From Porogramme epimiltina (Eukaryota; Basidiomycota; Agaricomycetes; Polyporales; Polyporaceae): DNA of 49,172 bases. The notes beneath the pieces were generated by a model. The model made no database searches. It was given only the letters and a program-made list of their open reading frames with translations, and was not told where the DNA came from. Within the stretch, counting starts at the first letter, position 1. The number at the start of each line of letters is the position of its first letter. Location: positions 1 through 49,172 of the forward strand of contig FTLJ01000793.1 of NCBI GenBank assembly GCA_900155495.1, in the 5' to 3' direction. The position numbers and the translations under genes were made by a program. Below are positions 34,701-46,090 of this stretch, piece after piece.

Positions 34701-37700
34701 CAGCAGATCCCCGAAGCTCTTGCCTGAAGACCCTGCAGCAGCAGAACCGAAAGGACTGCTACTTCCGCTGAATGCACTAAACGCACTCTTCAGCGTGGTG
34801 GTCGTCGGCGATGATGTTGGGGTGGTGTTGCTGGCGGGGGGCTTGAACGGCGATGGAGACCCGAAGGTGGACTTCCCGAAGATTGACGGTTGTCCGAAGG
34901 ATGAGGAGCCGAACGTCGGTCCCGATGCCCCATCCTTGCTCGGTGGAGTGGGGGTAGGGGTTGTGGTCGCACCAAACGACGATTGACCGAAGACGGACGT
35001 TTGGGGAGTGGTCGATGTCGAAGGCTTCTGGAAGAAGGGGGAGGACGAAGGAGTCGTAGTGGAGCCGAATGCACCGAAGCCGGGTTGGAGCTTGCTGAAG
35101 CCCGTAGATGATGTCGTCAAACCAGCGAACGCGCCACCAGTCGGAGGTGGTACTGCTGGCGTCGTTGTAGGAGCAGGTGTTTTCTGTTCAGCAGCGGGAG
35201 ACTTGAGCGGCGGAGTGGCTGGCGGGGTGGCCACGACAGGAGGTTTCTCAGGGGAAGCAGCTGGGGAGGCGGTTGACGCGCCAAGGGCCTGACTGCTGGA
35301 ACCGAATGCGCTGGAGCCGGCCGCACTTGACGTAGAGGCAAATGCAGAGCTAGGCTGCTCACTAGGGGTTGGCTTGCCGACAGCGGAGGAGGCCCACGCA
35401 GGCTTTCCATCGCTAGCGGATGATTGTTGCGCGGCAGCCGCAAAGGCGCTTGGACCACCACTCGCAAAACTTGAGAATCCGCCGCCGCCGCCGCCGAAAG
35501 CACCTGTTGCCGGCTTGATGCCAGATGAGGCCGTGGTAGGTTGGGCGAACGAAGATTGGCCAAACGAAGACTGTCCGAAAGCGCTCTTGCCGAAGACATT
35601 TCCCTGACTCGCCTGGGCAAGTCCACCAAACGCACCACCCGATGAAGCGGAGGGGGCAGTAGGGCTGCTCCCAAATGCACTGGTTGTCGATGTAGTTGCT
35701 TCCTGAGATTTCGAGTCCTGTGCGGGAGTGGTTGACCAGACTGGTTTTCCATCCGCAGGCTTTTGAGCGGCACTTGCAAAGGAAGTCGGTGCAGCTGAAG
35801 CGAAAGCCGCAAAGCCTCCACCACTACTACCGAATGCGCTCGTGGCGGCAGGTTTAGGAGCGGCACTAAACGAAGATTGGCCAAAGCTCGATTGACCGAA
35901 GGACGACTGTCCGAATGCCGATTGACCGAAGGCTGGCTGAGATGCTGCGGCTGTGAAACCTGTTTGGCCAAAGCCGGAAGCGGGCTTGGTGTCTGCTTCC
36001 GGTCTTCCTGCACCCCCGTCGGTGGAGGGTTTAGCACCAAATGCACTGCTGCCACTGAAGGCACCTCCGCTAAACGCGCCCCCGCCTGAGCTAAACGCTC
36101 CTCCTCCAAACCCTCCCGACGAACCGAAGGTAGACGGGCCATTCCCAGAAAATGCTCCGAAGCCGGTTGCAGGTTTGATGGCACCAGCTCCAAACGAGCC
36201 AAACGCAGAGCTTGTGGATGGACTGCTCCCGAAAGGCGGGTTTGCTGATGGTTGCGGGGTATTTCCCAAAGAACCAAACATAGCATTCGCGTTCGCGTTG
36301 GACTTGGGCTCACCGCCTAGGCCGAGAGACATTCCACTGAAACCAGATGCTTCGGGTGCCATGGAGTCGTCGGTAGCGGATGCCATTTCCACGGAGATGG
36401 AAGGTGTCGACAACGCGGGGGCGGAGGGAGGGGATAGCGATGTAGATGGCTTTTGGGTGCCGAATCCAAATGATGTATTGCCGAACGCAGATGGAGCCCC
36501 AGAAAACGCACTGAATCCAAAAGCGCCACCGGAGCTGGGAGCCGCGGATGTAGTAGGTGGGGAAGATCCGAATGTGCTCTGAGCCGGGGGGGCTGGTGCC
36601 CCGAATGCGTTTGGTGACGTAGTGATTGCATTCGTCTGTGACGGCACGACTACGGGCGAGGACGCAACGGAAACAACGGGAGTGACTCCCATGCCAGGGT
36701 ATGCGACACCCTCGGTCTGAATGACATGCCAAGCTGTCACCGTACCGTCGTTGGCATACAAGTACATGTCCGGCGGAGGGGGTACGTCGGTCGCTTCGCC
36801 AGAAGGGCCGGTGTAGCTGAATGGTTGAGTGGCAGTGAGATCAAGCTCCAAGCCAAGCGGAACCGTCTCGTTCATGTCGGAGTCGAGAGGTACCGACGGC
36901 GTAGAGGTTTCTTCCAGCATCAGGTTGCACCAAGAATCGAGTTGGGTCGAAGAGCCCGACAGGCTCCCAATGAGGCCCACGTCTGATGAGGTACTGTCAC
37001 CAACGAACAGTAGTAGTCGTGAAGGCTCCCATTGACGAAGGGGCACCATGTACGCGCCAGGAGGACGTAGACCTGGAAAGGGCATGTACGGGCTTGTTAA
37101 CTTGACGTCCCCGGCGATGTTCGCTTTGGGGTCGAGGTAGAGAATGTAATGCGACTGCTCGGAATCGGGGCTCAGAGGTCCTGCCGGAGCATAGATGGCA
37201 TGGAACTCGGTATTGGAGAGCCATGTTACGGAGATGATGCTCTGCTGCCCTGCACTGGGGGGGCGTGGGACGACGCTCTTGAGTGAAGAAGTGTCGGAAG
37301 GGCTGTAGGTGACAATGTCACCACTTTCGAGACCTATCGCGATTTGTTTGCCTTTAGGAGACCATGACACTAGACAATAATCTCCGGTAAGCAGCGGGAT
37401 TCAGTAAAATGATGGGCATGGGGCTTACAGGAGACTGGATTTGTGTCGGGTGTACCTCCGGCATTCCAACCACCGACAGAAGACATGGCATGAACATCCA
37501 GGAGTTCAACGGTGAGACCGTCTCCAAGCTCGCGCAAGACGGCGACATGGTGGGCATCACCAGTGCACGGGAGGAGATCACGGAGAGCTTTTCCGCTTGC
37601 TGAACGAAAGGTATGGAGAGATGAGGGAGGAGCGCCGTTGAAGATGGTGTGCGAGTCAAAGACACTGATTGAACCGTCTGTGAACGCGACGAGTAGCCTA

Positions 37701-38188
37701 GAATCGTCTTGTGTGAATACGACTATGTGGGGAACACCAGAGAGGGGGGTAGAGAGGCGGGGTTTGAAAGCATTGGGTGGTTCGGTAGACGAGCTTGAAA
37801 CGAGGGCAGCGCGGAGCTCGGGAAGGGTGGAAAAGACAAGGGCTGAGAGAAACGTCAGTGGAGAGAAGATGGGGTAAGAAGACGGAGACGCAACCGGAAG
37901 AGCCATCAGCATTTGAGACTGCAGCAGCAAACCAACCCTGAGAGTTGGCAATAGCGAAGAGGCGGCCCTTGGACGGCAGGGGGTCGAGCTGGATGGGTTG
38001 TGGAGAGAGACGGAGGCGAGAACGCTTGTTCAAGAGCCTGAGGGCGAGAAACTGTGGGGCGAAGAGGGTGAATGGGAGGTGAGGTGAGAGGGGGAGAGCG
38101 GACGAACATCTGCATCCTTCTCTGTGGCGTCAGTAGACACCCTCTGGAGGCCCGGCTGTGGTGGAGGGGCGAGCTGGGCGACGTTCAT
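31769..38188 (-). CDS. NUP159: FG nucleoporin Nup159/Nup214
   Basis: Predicted exons in transcript order are 38188-38108, 38051-37895, 37842-37456, 37369-34553, 34503-33200, 33145-32917, 32868-32735, 32679-32588 and 32510-31769, 1980 residues. Nup159 sits on the cytoplasmic face of the nuclear pore and docks the Dbp5 helicase for mRNA export. Residues about 28-500 look like the N-terminal beta-propeller (RLFAIANSQGWFAAAVSNAD, VSWSPKGKQIAIGLESGDIV, MYLYANDGTVTAWHVIQ). Then come about 630 residues of FG repeats (SAFGQSSFGQSSF, PSTFGSS), an acidic block near 1150-1200 (DDDDGEADDDEGD, EEEEEEED), a second looser FG/Pro part (GGLFGQKP), and C-terminal coiled coils (VLYNGLARELEE, FKHIMKEVEGEVQKW) that anchor it in the Nup82 complex. 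The start uses a GTTCGT donor after residue 27; the other phases break the frame. Confidence 0.9.
34553..36700 (-). repeat. FG/SFG-repeat coding region of NUP159
   Basis: This part of the largest exon is built from degenerate repeats of Ser/Ala-Phe-Gly. The clearest tandem copies are at about 35870-35940 (five nearly identical FGQS units) and 35540-35620. Repeat number is likely to vary between strains. Confidence 0.8.
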
Positions 38189-38580
38189 GTTTTAGAGGGA
38201 AACGCGCATGGAATGGCACGGCGGCGAGGGCACAGACAGAGACGAGGGCGGAGCGGAGGAGTGGGGCGGCAGTGGAAGGGGAGGAGGGGTCGGAGAGGGC
38301 GCGCACGGGGACGCGTCGAGGATGGATGGACGCGTGGGCGGACGCGCGCGGCCGCGAAAGCCGGGAGGCGCGGTCACCGGAGAGTCTGCAGCACTGCTCA
38401 GCCACTGCTCAGCCTGGGACTCTGCTCGCCCTCGGGATCCTCGCCTGCGCTCTTGGGGCCGCCGCTCTTGGGACCACTCTTGTCCGCCTCTCCCCCCGCT
38501 GCGCCCTGCGCGGCCGCGGTTTCTTGTCCGTCGCCGTCGTCTGTCTCTACTCGCATTCATGTTTACGCCCGAGCCCCGAC
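38189..38580. promoter_or_regulatory. shared promoter of NUP159 and the 5-phosphatase gene
   Basis: This 392 bp gap lies between divergent starts. It is GC-rich and open in several frames, but the frames have no family features. No specific site was identified. Confidence 0.5.
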
Positions 38581-41500
38581 ATGGCCTCCTCGTCCTCCCA
38601 CCCCGTCCTTCCGCCCATTAACTCTCCTCCCCCCATAGACATTTCTGCCCTCTCTCCCCCCGCCGTCTCCCCCGACTCTACTAAAGACACTCCTCGGCCC
38701 CGTCTAGGTCCGTCCGCTGCTCCGAGTGCTAACGCGTCCGAGTGCTGAACGCCCTTCCAGCGCACACTAATGTCCTTGCTCGTCTCCAAGCCCTCTTCCC
38801 TTCTTCCCCCCACACACACCCCAACCCCTCCCCACTATCCTCGGATTCTGCACAGATCCCTCCGCCCCTCCCCCCAAGACCTCCCCCCAAGTTCATCAAG
38901 ATCCGCATCCTCACATGGAATATGCACGACTCTATCCCCAAGGCTCGTTCTCCAGCCGTCCCACTCCTCTTCCTCTCTGACCCTCTTCTAGGGCGACATG
39001 GAGGAGCTCTTGGGCCACGTTCCTTCTCCCACCCCGCCTGCACCACCTCAAAGTGGTCCTCCCGTTCTACCTACCTTTCCTGCTTCTCCAGAGCATCCGG
39101 CCCATCTCGTAATCGTGTCAGTTCCAGACAGTCTCCCCCGTCTCCGCGTTCACTCACTCCTTTGCTGTCTCCAGCGCGGGACAGGAGTGTCCTTCTGCAT
39201 CTGGCAAGTTTCTCATCCAGTTTGTTCTTGCGGCCCCCGCTCATTTTGGGCACGTAGGTATACCCATGGCTTTTGGTGCGGGCTTCAAGCTTAACAACAA
39301 GGATAATTCCCGTTCCCGTCATTCCCTCCTTCCTCAAGATAACGACGAGACGCGTAAGAGTGCAGAGGCAGAGATCCTTTCGCCGACCATGGATAAGTCG
39401 CATGATCATCACCATCCACCTACGAGCTGGTCTTCGATACTAGAGAAGTGGTACTGCCATCTCGAATCATCGCTGCCTCTGTCTTCCGACAGTAGCGCCA
39501 AGAACCAGAATGATCTACAGCACGCCCCGCCGTACGAGTTACTTGTCAAGGAACGTATGATGGGGCTCTACTTGGCCGTCTTCATCCATCGAGAAGCCCG
39601 TCCGTTCGTCAAAGGTTCGTCACGTGTCTACAATGTGCTTTTGACGAGAGACGGTAACTGGTTCTCAGGCACGTCCAAATCGGCTGTCACCACTGGGCTT
39701 ATTGGTGGGCGTGTTGGCAACAAGGGTGGTGTCGGCGTCAGCGTGAACTTGGACGGAACTACTCTCCTTTTCGTCAACGCCCATTTGGCCGGTAAGTGGC
39801 CGTGTTCACCTCGTTTTTGACTTGGCTCAATATGTTGTAGCGCACGAAGGCAAAGTCCACCATCGTCTAGCAGACTTGGCGAAGATTAAGGTGCAATTTG
39901 TTTCGTCTCCACAGTGCATCCGACACTCATTCATTGATCCCAGGCCGAATTGTCTGTCAACGATTTTCTATCCCCCTCAGACCCTCGTTTCATGGCCGAA
40001 GGTGTGTCAAGTCATCTCCGCACGATGTCTCAACGCTTATATCGTTTATAGACATCACGGACCGTTTCGACACAACATTCATTTTTGGGGATCTGAACTT
40101 CAGATTAGATATCACTCGTCTGCATGCGGATTGGCTTATTTCTCGCAAAGGTGCGCTTTGTGCAGCCAAATGTAATCGCTTGCGCTAATGACTCTCCAGA
40201 GTACGAGCAAGCACTCGAATTTGACCAGTTACGCAAGATTATGGACACAGGCGAAGCGTTTGATGGCTTCAACGAGGCTCCCATTCATTTTCCTCCCACC
40301 TTCAAGTACGACGTCCTTCGTACCATCAAGCGCTCTCGGCATAAGTCCTTCAAACGCACACCGCCCACGCCTACCATTTTAACGCCGTCGCACGACAAGA
40401 TGCTTTCCGAAGTTCAGGAACTCGAACCACCGGCTACGTCCACGTTTGCAGAACAACAAGACAACATTTCTCAACACGAACAGAACGGCGTCGATGATGT
40501 CGAGCCGGACGCTGCATCTGTAGTCTCGTCAGCATGGATGTCCGTGCGGTCCCGCCGCACGGTCGATCCAGATCCGGACGAAGAGCCGTATGAGGGCGAG
40601 CCCATTTCCCCCAAGTACAGCGGCCAGTCCCCGCCTGCAAGCGCTAGCACTTCTAATCTGGTTCAGAAGGTATGGACTGCGACGGCTGCGCACAAGGCCA
40701 AGGACAAATGGATGGGGATCTTCAAACCCGACAGTCCCAGAACGCCCCAGCGATCCAGCCCTAGTAAGAGGTCGAAGTGGCGTCAGAGTTGGTCTTCAAA
40801 GCATTCGTCTACTCCTACTCGGCGTGCCAGTCAGCCCTCTGTAGAAGAGTTCCCCTCGCATACGCCTATGGACCCAGCCGATCCTCGACAACCTAAAGCT
40901 GGGAGAAGGAAGGAGCTCCAAGCGGCGTTACTTGACGCTGTCCACTCTCGCTCGCATCAACACCTTGCTTTGAGCGAAAATAACGTAGACCTCGAGGAAG
41001 AGGATAAGGGTGTCTACGACTCGTCCCATAAGCAGCGGGTGCCTAGCTGGTCAGTCCCATCCACGATTATAGCTGTGGGTTATACTAACTAACGCGTTGT
41101 AGGTGTGATCGGATACTCTGGAAGTCCACAGTTGTCCCAGAGCCCGATGGGGACACCCAACGACCAATGCCTCTTCGTACCAAGATGGGCCAAATCTTTC
41201 ATGCTCTTCGTCCCTCTTCTCTTCGCTCTCGTCGAGACTCGACATGGTCTGTGAATGCACCCGACCTTTCCCACTCTGCTGCCGAGCATACACAACATCC
41301 CCTCTCCCTCTCAACTCCCATTCCTGGGCAGCGTCTACCGTTGACAGGTGTTCCTCGCGTTTCGCATCCCAAGGGTCATGGAAAGCGTTTGTCACAGACC
41401 CGGTCGGCGGACTCATTGCGGAAGTCGTCGTCTTCGGACGATCGCTCGCTCGCTCGCGTTCAGTCCCATGACCCCGCATCTCCTCTTCCCCTCCCCAACG

Positions 41501-41877
41501 GCCGTGTCCCTATGCGCCATGCCAACACTATATCCCCCGTCATGCCCACCGGTGAATCGTCTACCCCCGTGCTGTTGTCTCCCATCTCCCCGGCCGACGC
41601 TATGGAAGTTTCGATACCCTCCCATCCGTCTGCGTCACCTTCGGCCCCTGTCTTTCGCTGGCTCCTCCCGTTCCTTTATCGCGATGGTGCTCACCCTGCA
41701 GGTGTGCAGTCGTCAGAACAACTGCCGACGCCCTCAACTGTTCCACCGCCACCACCTCCCCGTCGGGGCGACGTTGTGTGTCTGAAGTACGACACCCTGG
41801 ACGACAAGGGAATGCGTAGGCTAGAAGGACGGAGTGATCATAGACCGGTCATTGGGGCGTACGCCGTGTACATTTAG
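38581..41877 (+). CDS. Inositol polyphosphate 5-phosphatase (IPPc domain)
   Basis: Predicted exons are 38581-38707, 38761-38942, 38992-39116, 39175-39203, 39258-39791, 39841-39890, 39944-40001, 40052-40150, 40200-41049 and 41103-41877, 942 residues. The enzyme removes the 5-phosphate from inositol lipids or soluble inositol phosphates. IPPc motifs occur in order: KIRILTWNMHD, LVIVAGQECPSASGIPM, RVGNKGGVGVSV, FVNAHLAAHEGKVHHRLADL, TFIFGDLNFRLDI, VPSWCDRILWKST and the C-terminal SDHRPVIGAY. Long Ser/Pro-rich inserts interrupt the domain before SWCDR and before SDHRP. Two intro starts are GC: 38943-38991 and 39204-39257, the latter with the consensus G|GCAAGT. No Sac1 domain is seen in the predicted protein. 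Confidence 0.9.
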
Positions 41878-42148
41878 ATTATATTAGAGCTCATAGTTAA
41901 TAGTGGTTTGCGGCCGCAGATACCTGACTCGTCATTGCCATTGCTGGCATGGACTCGCCTGTACTAACATTATACCGTGTTGCCACACTAGCCTATGCCT
42001 AGTGGACCAGAGGGCGTAGCTGGACGTTACCTGCTATATCGTCTTTCTCGTAGACACACACACACATTTTGGACTGTCGCAATATAGCGTATGCCGTTGG
42101 ATCATGCCATTACAGGATTTGACTGAATAATACGTCTACGTCTGGTGC
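41878..42148. other. convergent 3' flank
   Basis: Short AT-richer interval between the 5-phosphatase stop and the COX12 stop, with a small CA repeat near 42055. It should hold both transcript ends. Confidence 0.5.
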
Positions 42149-42743
42149 TCAAGGCTCCAGGGAAGCGGGGAAGGTGCCGTTCTCGCGCTGCTCGTCCCAC
42201 TTGCCGATCTAAGAGGAGCTAGGTAAGTAATGCGGGGGCACAACGAAGACGGTTGAACGCACCCATTCGTCTGAAGAACATGGTAGGACAGGTGGAGGAC
42301 AGGAGTTGCATCAGGGGAGCTGTCAGAATGACGACGTTCGGAGAGGAAAACGAAGGACGAGACTGACTGGGGCAAAGGGAGTTGTACGCCCGCTTGAACT
42401 GCTTGCAGGGGGCGTAGTCCTCGCCCTTGGCGGCGATGCACTTGAAGTAGTCCGTGTAGTTCTGGAAGCTGTACGTGGGGTTGACGGCGGGAGGGAATGA
42501 GGATGAGACGGAGCGAACGCCGAGGGAGAGGGGAGACGCACCAGTGCCTCGTCTGGTTTTGGTTCGGGAAGCGGGCTGCGAGGAGGGGCAGGTGAGCAGA
42601 AATTGGAGGGTCGGGGGACGGGGCTTCGCTGACCGTCAAAGCCAGCAGTCTGGAGGATGTACTTGCTGCAATAGAGAGGGGAGGGTCAGAGTTAGCAAGG
42701 AAGAGCTGGGGCAGAGGCGCACACACCTGGAGAGGTCCGACAT
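42149..42743 (-). CDS. COX12: Cytochrome c oxidase subunit 6B (Cox12)
   Basis: Predicted exons in transcript order are 42743-42727, 42665-42634, 42575-42542, 42468-42368, 42270-42263 and 42208-42149, 83 residues. This twin-CHCH subunit faces the intermembrane space and contacts cytochrome c. The cysteines are C28-X9-C38 and C49-X10-C60, the exact COX6B spacing, oxidised by the Mia40 route. Other family blocks are LQTAGFDARFPNQNQTRHC, YFKCIAAKGEDYAPC and PNEWIGKWDEQRENGTFP. The gene packs six exons into 595 bp and includes an 8-nt internal exon (42270-42263) without which the NEW motif and the frame are lost. Confidence 0.93.
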
Positions 42744-42998
42744 GGCGAGAGGAGGGGTCGGGGTGGAGAGCAAGGTGGGAGGAAGGAGGGAGGAAGGAGA
42801 GAGCCGGAACACGCTCGCCTTCGTTGGCCCTTAGCCGAGAGACGCCGGCGAGCCCGACCCAGTCCTGGCCCGCCCTTTGCGCGCGCGCTCCCCGCCCCGA
42901 GCCACTCTCCCGTTCCGCCACCAGCCCGACCCCGCCGTCTCTCCGCCACAGCCCCTCGTATACCACTCCCTCGACCGCTTGTGTCCTGTTTCTCCGTC
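42744..42998. promoter_or_regulatory. shared promoter of COX12 and PRP18
   Basis: This 255 bp interval separates divergent start codons. It is GC-rich and CpG-rich, in contrast to the 3' end of PRP18. No specific element was recognised. Confidence 0.5.
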
Positions 42999-44365
42999 AT
43001 GGACGCTCTCAAAGCAGAAATCGCCCTCAAACGCAAGACGCTCGACGTGGCTGCTCCAGATGGCCCCAGGCCCAATAAGTATATGCGCAGAGGCGACTTG
43101 GAGCGCCTCAAAGAGGAGCAGGACAGGAAGGAGAAGCTGGAGAAAGAAGAGCAACGGAGGCGGGAGCAAGAGCGCGAAGACCGCGAGCGCGAGGAGCGCA
43201 GACGACAGAAGGCTAAGGCGAGTCTCTCCTAGTTGTCGCTCGCTACACGGTGGTCTGAATGTTCGTCGCATGTCCTCAGGCTTCTACGTCTCGTCTGTCT
43301 ACCTCCTCTCCGCACCCGGAAGGGAGCGCTTCGCCGGCTCCCGACTCCACGCAGTCGTTCAACATCTCGAACGAGGAGACCGTCCGCCGTCTTCGTGCCA
43401 AGGGTCAGCCCATCAGACTTTTCGGCGAGTCAGACAAGGATCGCCGGCTTCGTCTCAGGGCTCTTGAGCTCATCGAGGAGAAGGACCATGAGCGGCAAGG
43501 CGGCCAGAATGACTTCAAGAAGGCCCTTGAGGACGTGGAGAACGTCGAGCGGCAGATGAAGGACCGGCAGGTGCAGGAAGAGGCTGGGAAAGACAGGGGG
43601 AAGAAAAAGGAGGGGGAAGCATCGCTAAGCAGCGACATCCTTGACCTCAACCTCGTGAAATCCGACCCGGACAAGCTATACCCTATCATCTACTACGCGC
43701 TCAAGAGAGCGTTGAAGGAGTGGGAGCAGTGGATGGACGACCGGCCGGGTGAGTGGTGGAGCTCCTGTTTCACTGTTTTCCGTGTTTGATCCAACGCTAC
43801 TTGAAGAGCACGTGAAGCGTACGACTCAGGGAAAACTGGCAGCGGCGACGCAACGGCAGTCTGCCGAGTATTTGAAGCCCCTGTTCAAACTCCTTCGCGC
43901 ACGGGTGTGTCTTGCTCAAGCGTATCATTTTAAGAAGCTAATCGTGGTAGACAGAATCTCCCAGATGACATGCTTGCTCGAACGGCTGAGATCGTTCATT
44001 ACATGCAAAAACGCCAATATCAAAAGGCAAATGACTCGTACCTTCGGCTCTCTATTGGGAATGCTCCTTGGCCCATTGGCGTGACTATGGTTGGGTATGT
44101 GGAGGGCAATTTTCTAAGGCTACTGCAGATATCTAACTGCTTGCAGAATTCATGAACGTTCTGCTCGTGAAAAGATTTCTGCAGATCAGGTTGCTCATGT
44201 GCTCAATGATGAAGTGAGCAGGAAGTACATTCAGAGTTTAAAGAGGTATGCAACATTTAAAATTTATGTAGGTGATGAGTGCTTTAGGTGACCCTTAATC
44301 ACAGAATTCTCACCTTTGCTCAAACCAAGTATCCACCTGAGGATGTGACACAGTTGATGGGTTAA
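42999..44365 (+). CDS. PRP18: Pre-mRNA splicing factor Prp18
   Basis: Predicted exons are 42999-43217, 43280-43748, 43807-43904, 43955-44094, 44147-44245 and 44305-44365, 361 residues. Prp18 works with Slu7 in the second catalytic step, choosing and docking the 3' splice site. The N-terminal part is a Lys/Glu/Arg coiled coil; an SFM motif follows ([34 protein letters not shown]). The C-terminal Prp18 domain has [52 protein letters not shown] and [17 protein letters not shown]. Intron 1 (43218-43279) begins with GC in the context AAG|GCGAGT; using the GT just inside it gives the wrong frame. The last two exons lie in CpG-poor, AT-rich DNA unlike the rest of the gene. Confidence 0.93.
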
Positions 44366-46090
44366 TATGATAATAATATATGAACTGTATAATAAGGTTT
44401 TCAGGATGTATGACTATTTGCTCACACTTCTACACACTATGACTGAAATCCACCTGGCAAGGCTGCTGCTGCTGGTAAGTTGTTATAAACATGCAAGGGG
44501 TTACAAGGGGGCACCTCATTTATTTTTGATTCCTTTGCCATCTCCCTTTATTTTACATTTATTCAGAAAGAAACACTCAAATCTAGCCTAGTTAGGCTTC
44601 TCAAACCTTCTCAAGAATGCACAGTCAGATACACAATTCATGCACAGCCTTGCTTAGCTAGAATACCTTCCTAATGCACAGTTGCACAGTTAATGCATGG
44701 TTTTCCATTCAGTTTATGCTTGGTATTCAGAGCAGACATGTAGAGCTCTTACACCTCATTCTCATGCATGTCTCTAAGGAGTGACTTAGGAGTACTATCA
44801 CTCCCCCAGTGTTCGTCTGCTAGGCACTGACAAAATGATGTTAGTCCACCCTACCTCACACACCTCACCAATAATGAAAAACTTGGGCTAAGTGGGCCAT
44901 GTCTGGCAGGAATGATTAATGAGGAAACCTGCTTTGAATAATTATAGAAGTGTTGTTATATGAGAATATTTTGGTATAAAGTGTACACACTCATCATCAC
45001 ATCAGCCTATTGAACCATACTGTGCATCAGATGAGTATTACAAATTTATATTATATAAAATCTCACTAAAGTGGGCAGAAAGTGACGTGCAGCACTTCAT
45101 TGACAGAGTGAGGCTGCATATGATAAAAAGCATATAGTAGAGCTTACAATGTACTCTGGAATGCAAAAACAACCAAGTGATTTTGTCAGGAATTGATAGA
45201 GATATGGTTGAAACACTGCTTTGTAAAGCACCATACAATACTAAGAAAAATTCATGTTTGTGCAACTGTTACAACTATTAACATGAAACAGAGTGCAAAA
45301 GGGGAGGACTAGTAGTAGGCAATATTATAAATACCGAGATCATGGGGCTACACTGCTCACTTTCTTTAAAAACACTAAAAATGTACATTTGAAGGCCTAT
45401 TTTGTATTGCTAATAACTCAATAAGTAAGCAAGCTATTAGAGTATAACAAGTAATCCTAGGGTCCCATTGATTGCATCTACAACTTTGATTTTGAAAAGG
45501 CCAGGTTATAGGCACTTATCCCTTTTATAAGTACCCAGACTCATTAGAACTTTGTTACAACACTGTTGTAGTCTCCTTAACAGCTCTCTAATGCTATATA
45601 ACAAGCCCTGCTAACAGGGGAGATCCACTTCCAGGGAGGGAATGACATAGTCAGATTAAAGTATGTATATTGGGCTTTCAGCAAGTGTTTTTGCCCCTAT
45701 AAGTCCAGAGCTTGCTATATTGACATCATTGGGTGCACAATCAAAGGTAGTTTGGTGTAGTGGTATATGTCGAGGTCATCAATTGCATTAACATTGGTTT
45801 GAGTTAGAATTATGTGATTTTTTTCTTTCCACAAATCCCATTCATAATGTGTAATCAGGACATTATGTATCCACACTCCCATATGACTTTCCTTTCTAGT
45901 TTGAGTTCAATCACAAGAGCCTCTACCACTCGTGGCTCCCTCATTGTCAAATATTGGGTCTCAGTCACAAGGAGTTCAGTAAGATGCCTTGTGATCTGAG
46001 GGTCTGCAAGATGAACTTGGCACTTGAGTTACAGCTGTTATCAGAGCGATAGGCCCCTATGAAATAAATTACACATGGCAGACTCCAGTC
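44190..46090. other. AT-rich CpG desert, probably a decayed methylated repeat
   Basis: Reading through this 1.9 kb I count about eight CpG dinucleotides, while TpG and CpA are abundant; the flanking DNA has many CpGs per 100 bases. No open frame with a recognisable protein occurs. Such depletion is the usual scar of CpG methylation followed by deamination, as seen at fungal transposons. The left edge lies inside PRP18 exon 5 and the right edge is abrupt near 46090. I cannot identify the parent element. Confidence 0.65.
45746..45824 (+). ncRNA. decayed tRNA-like Pol III unit (tRNA pseudogene or SINE head)
   Basis: An A-box match TGGTGTAGTGG lies at 45753-45763 and a B-box-like GGTTTGAGTTA at 45796-45806, which equals GGTTCGAGTTA with one C-to-T change. 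The spacing of 43 matches a tRNA without intron, and a run of seven T at 45818-45824 would end Pol III transcription. The anticodon arm and the T stem pair poorly, so this is not a working tRNA. Confidence 0.35.

Noticed and set aside
38158..38580. Upstream extension of the 5-phosphatase open frame
   Set aside because: The frame is open to 38158, but the residues are Arg/Gly-rich and overlap the NUP159 start; the ATG at 38581 begins the Ser/Pro segment directly.
45038..45265. Minus-strand 75-residue frame in the CpG desert
   Set aside because: It has no homology that I recognise and sits in decayed AT-rich DNA, so I do not call a gene.
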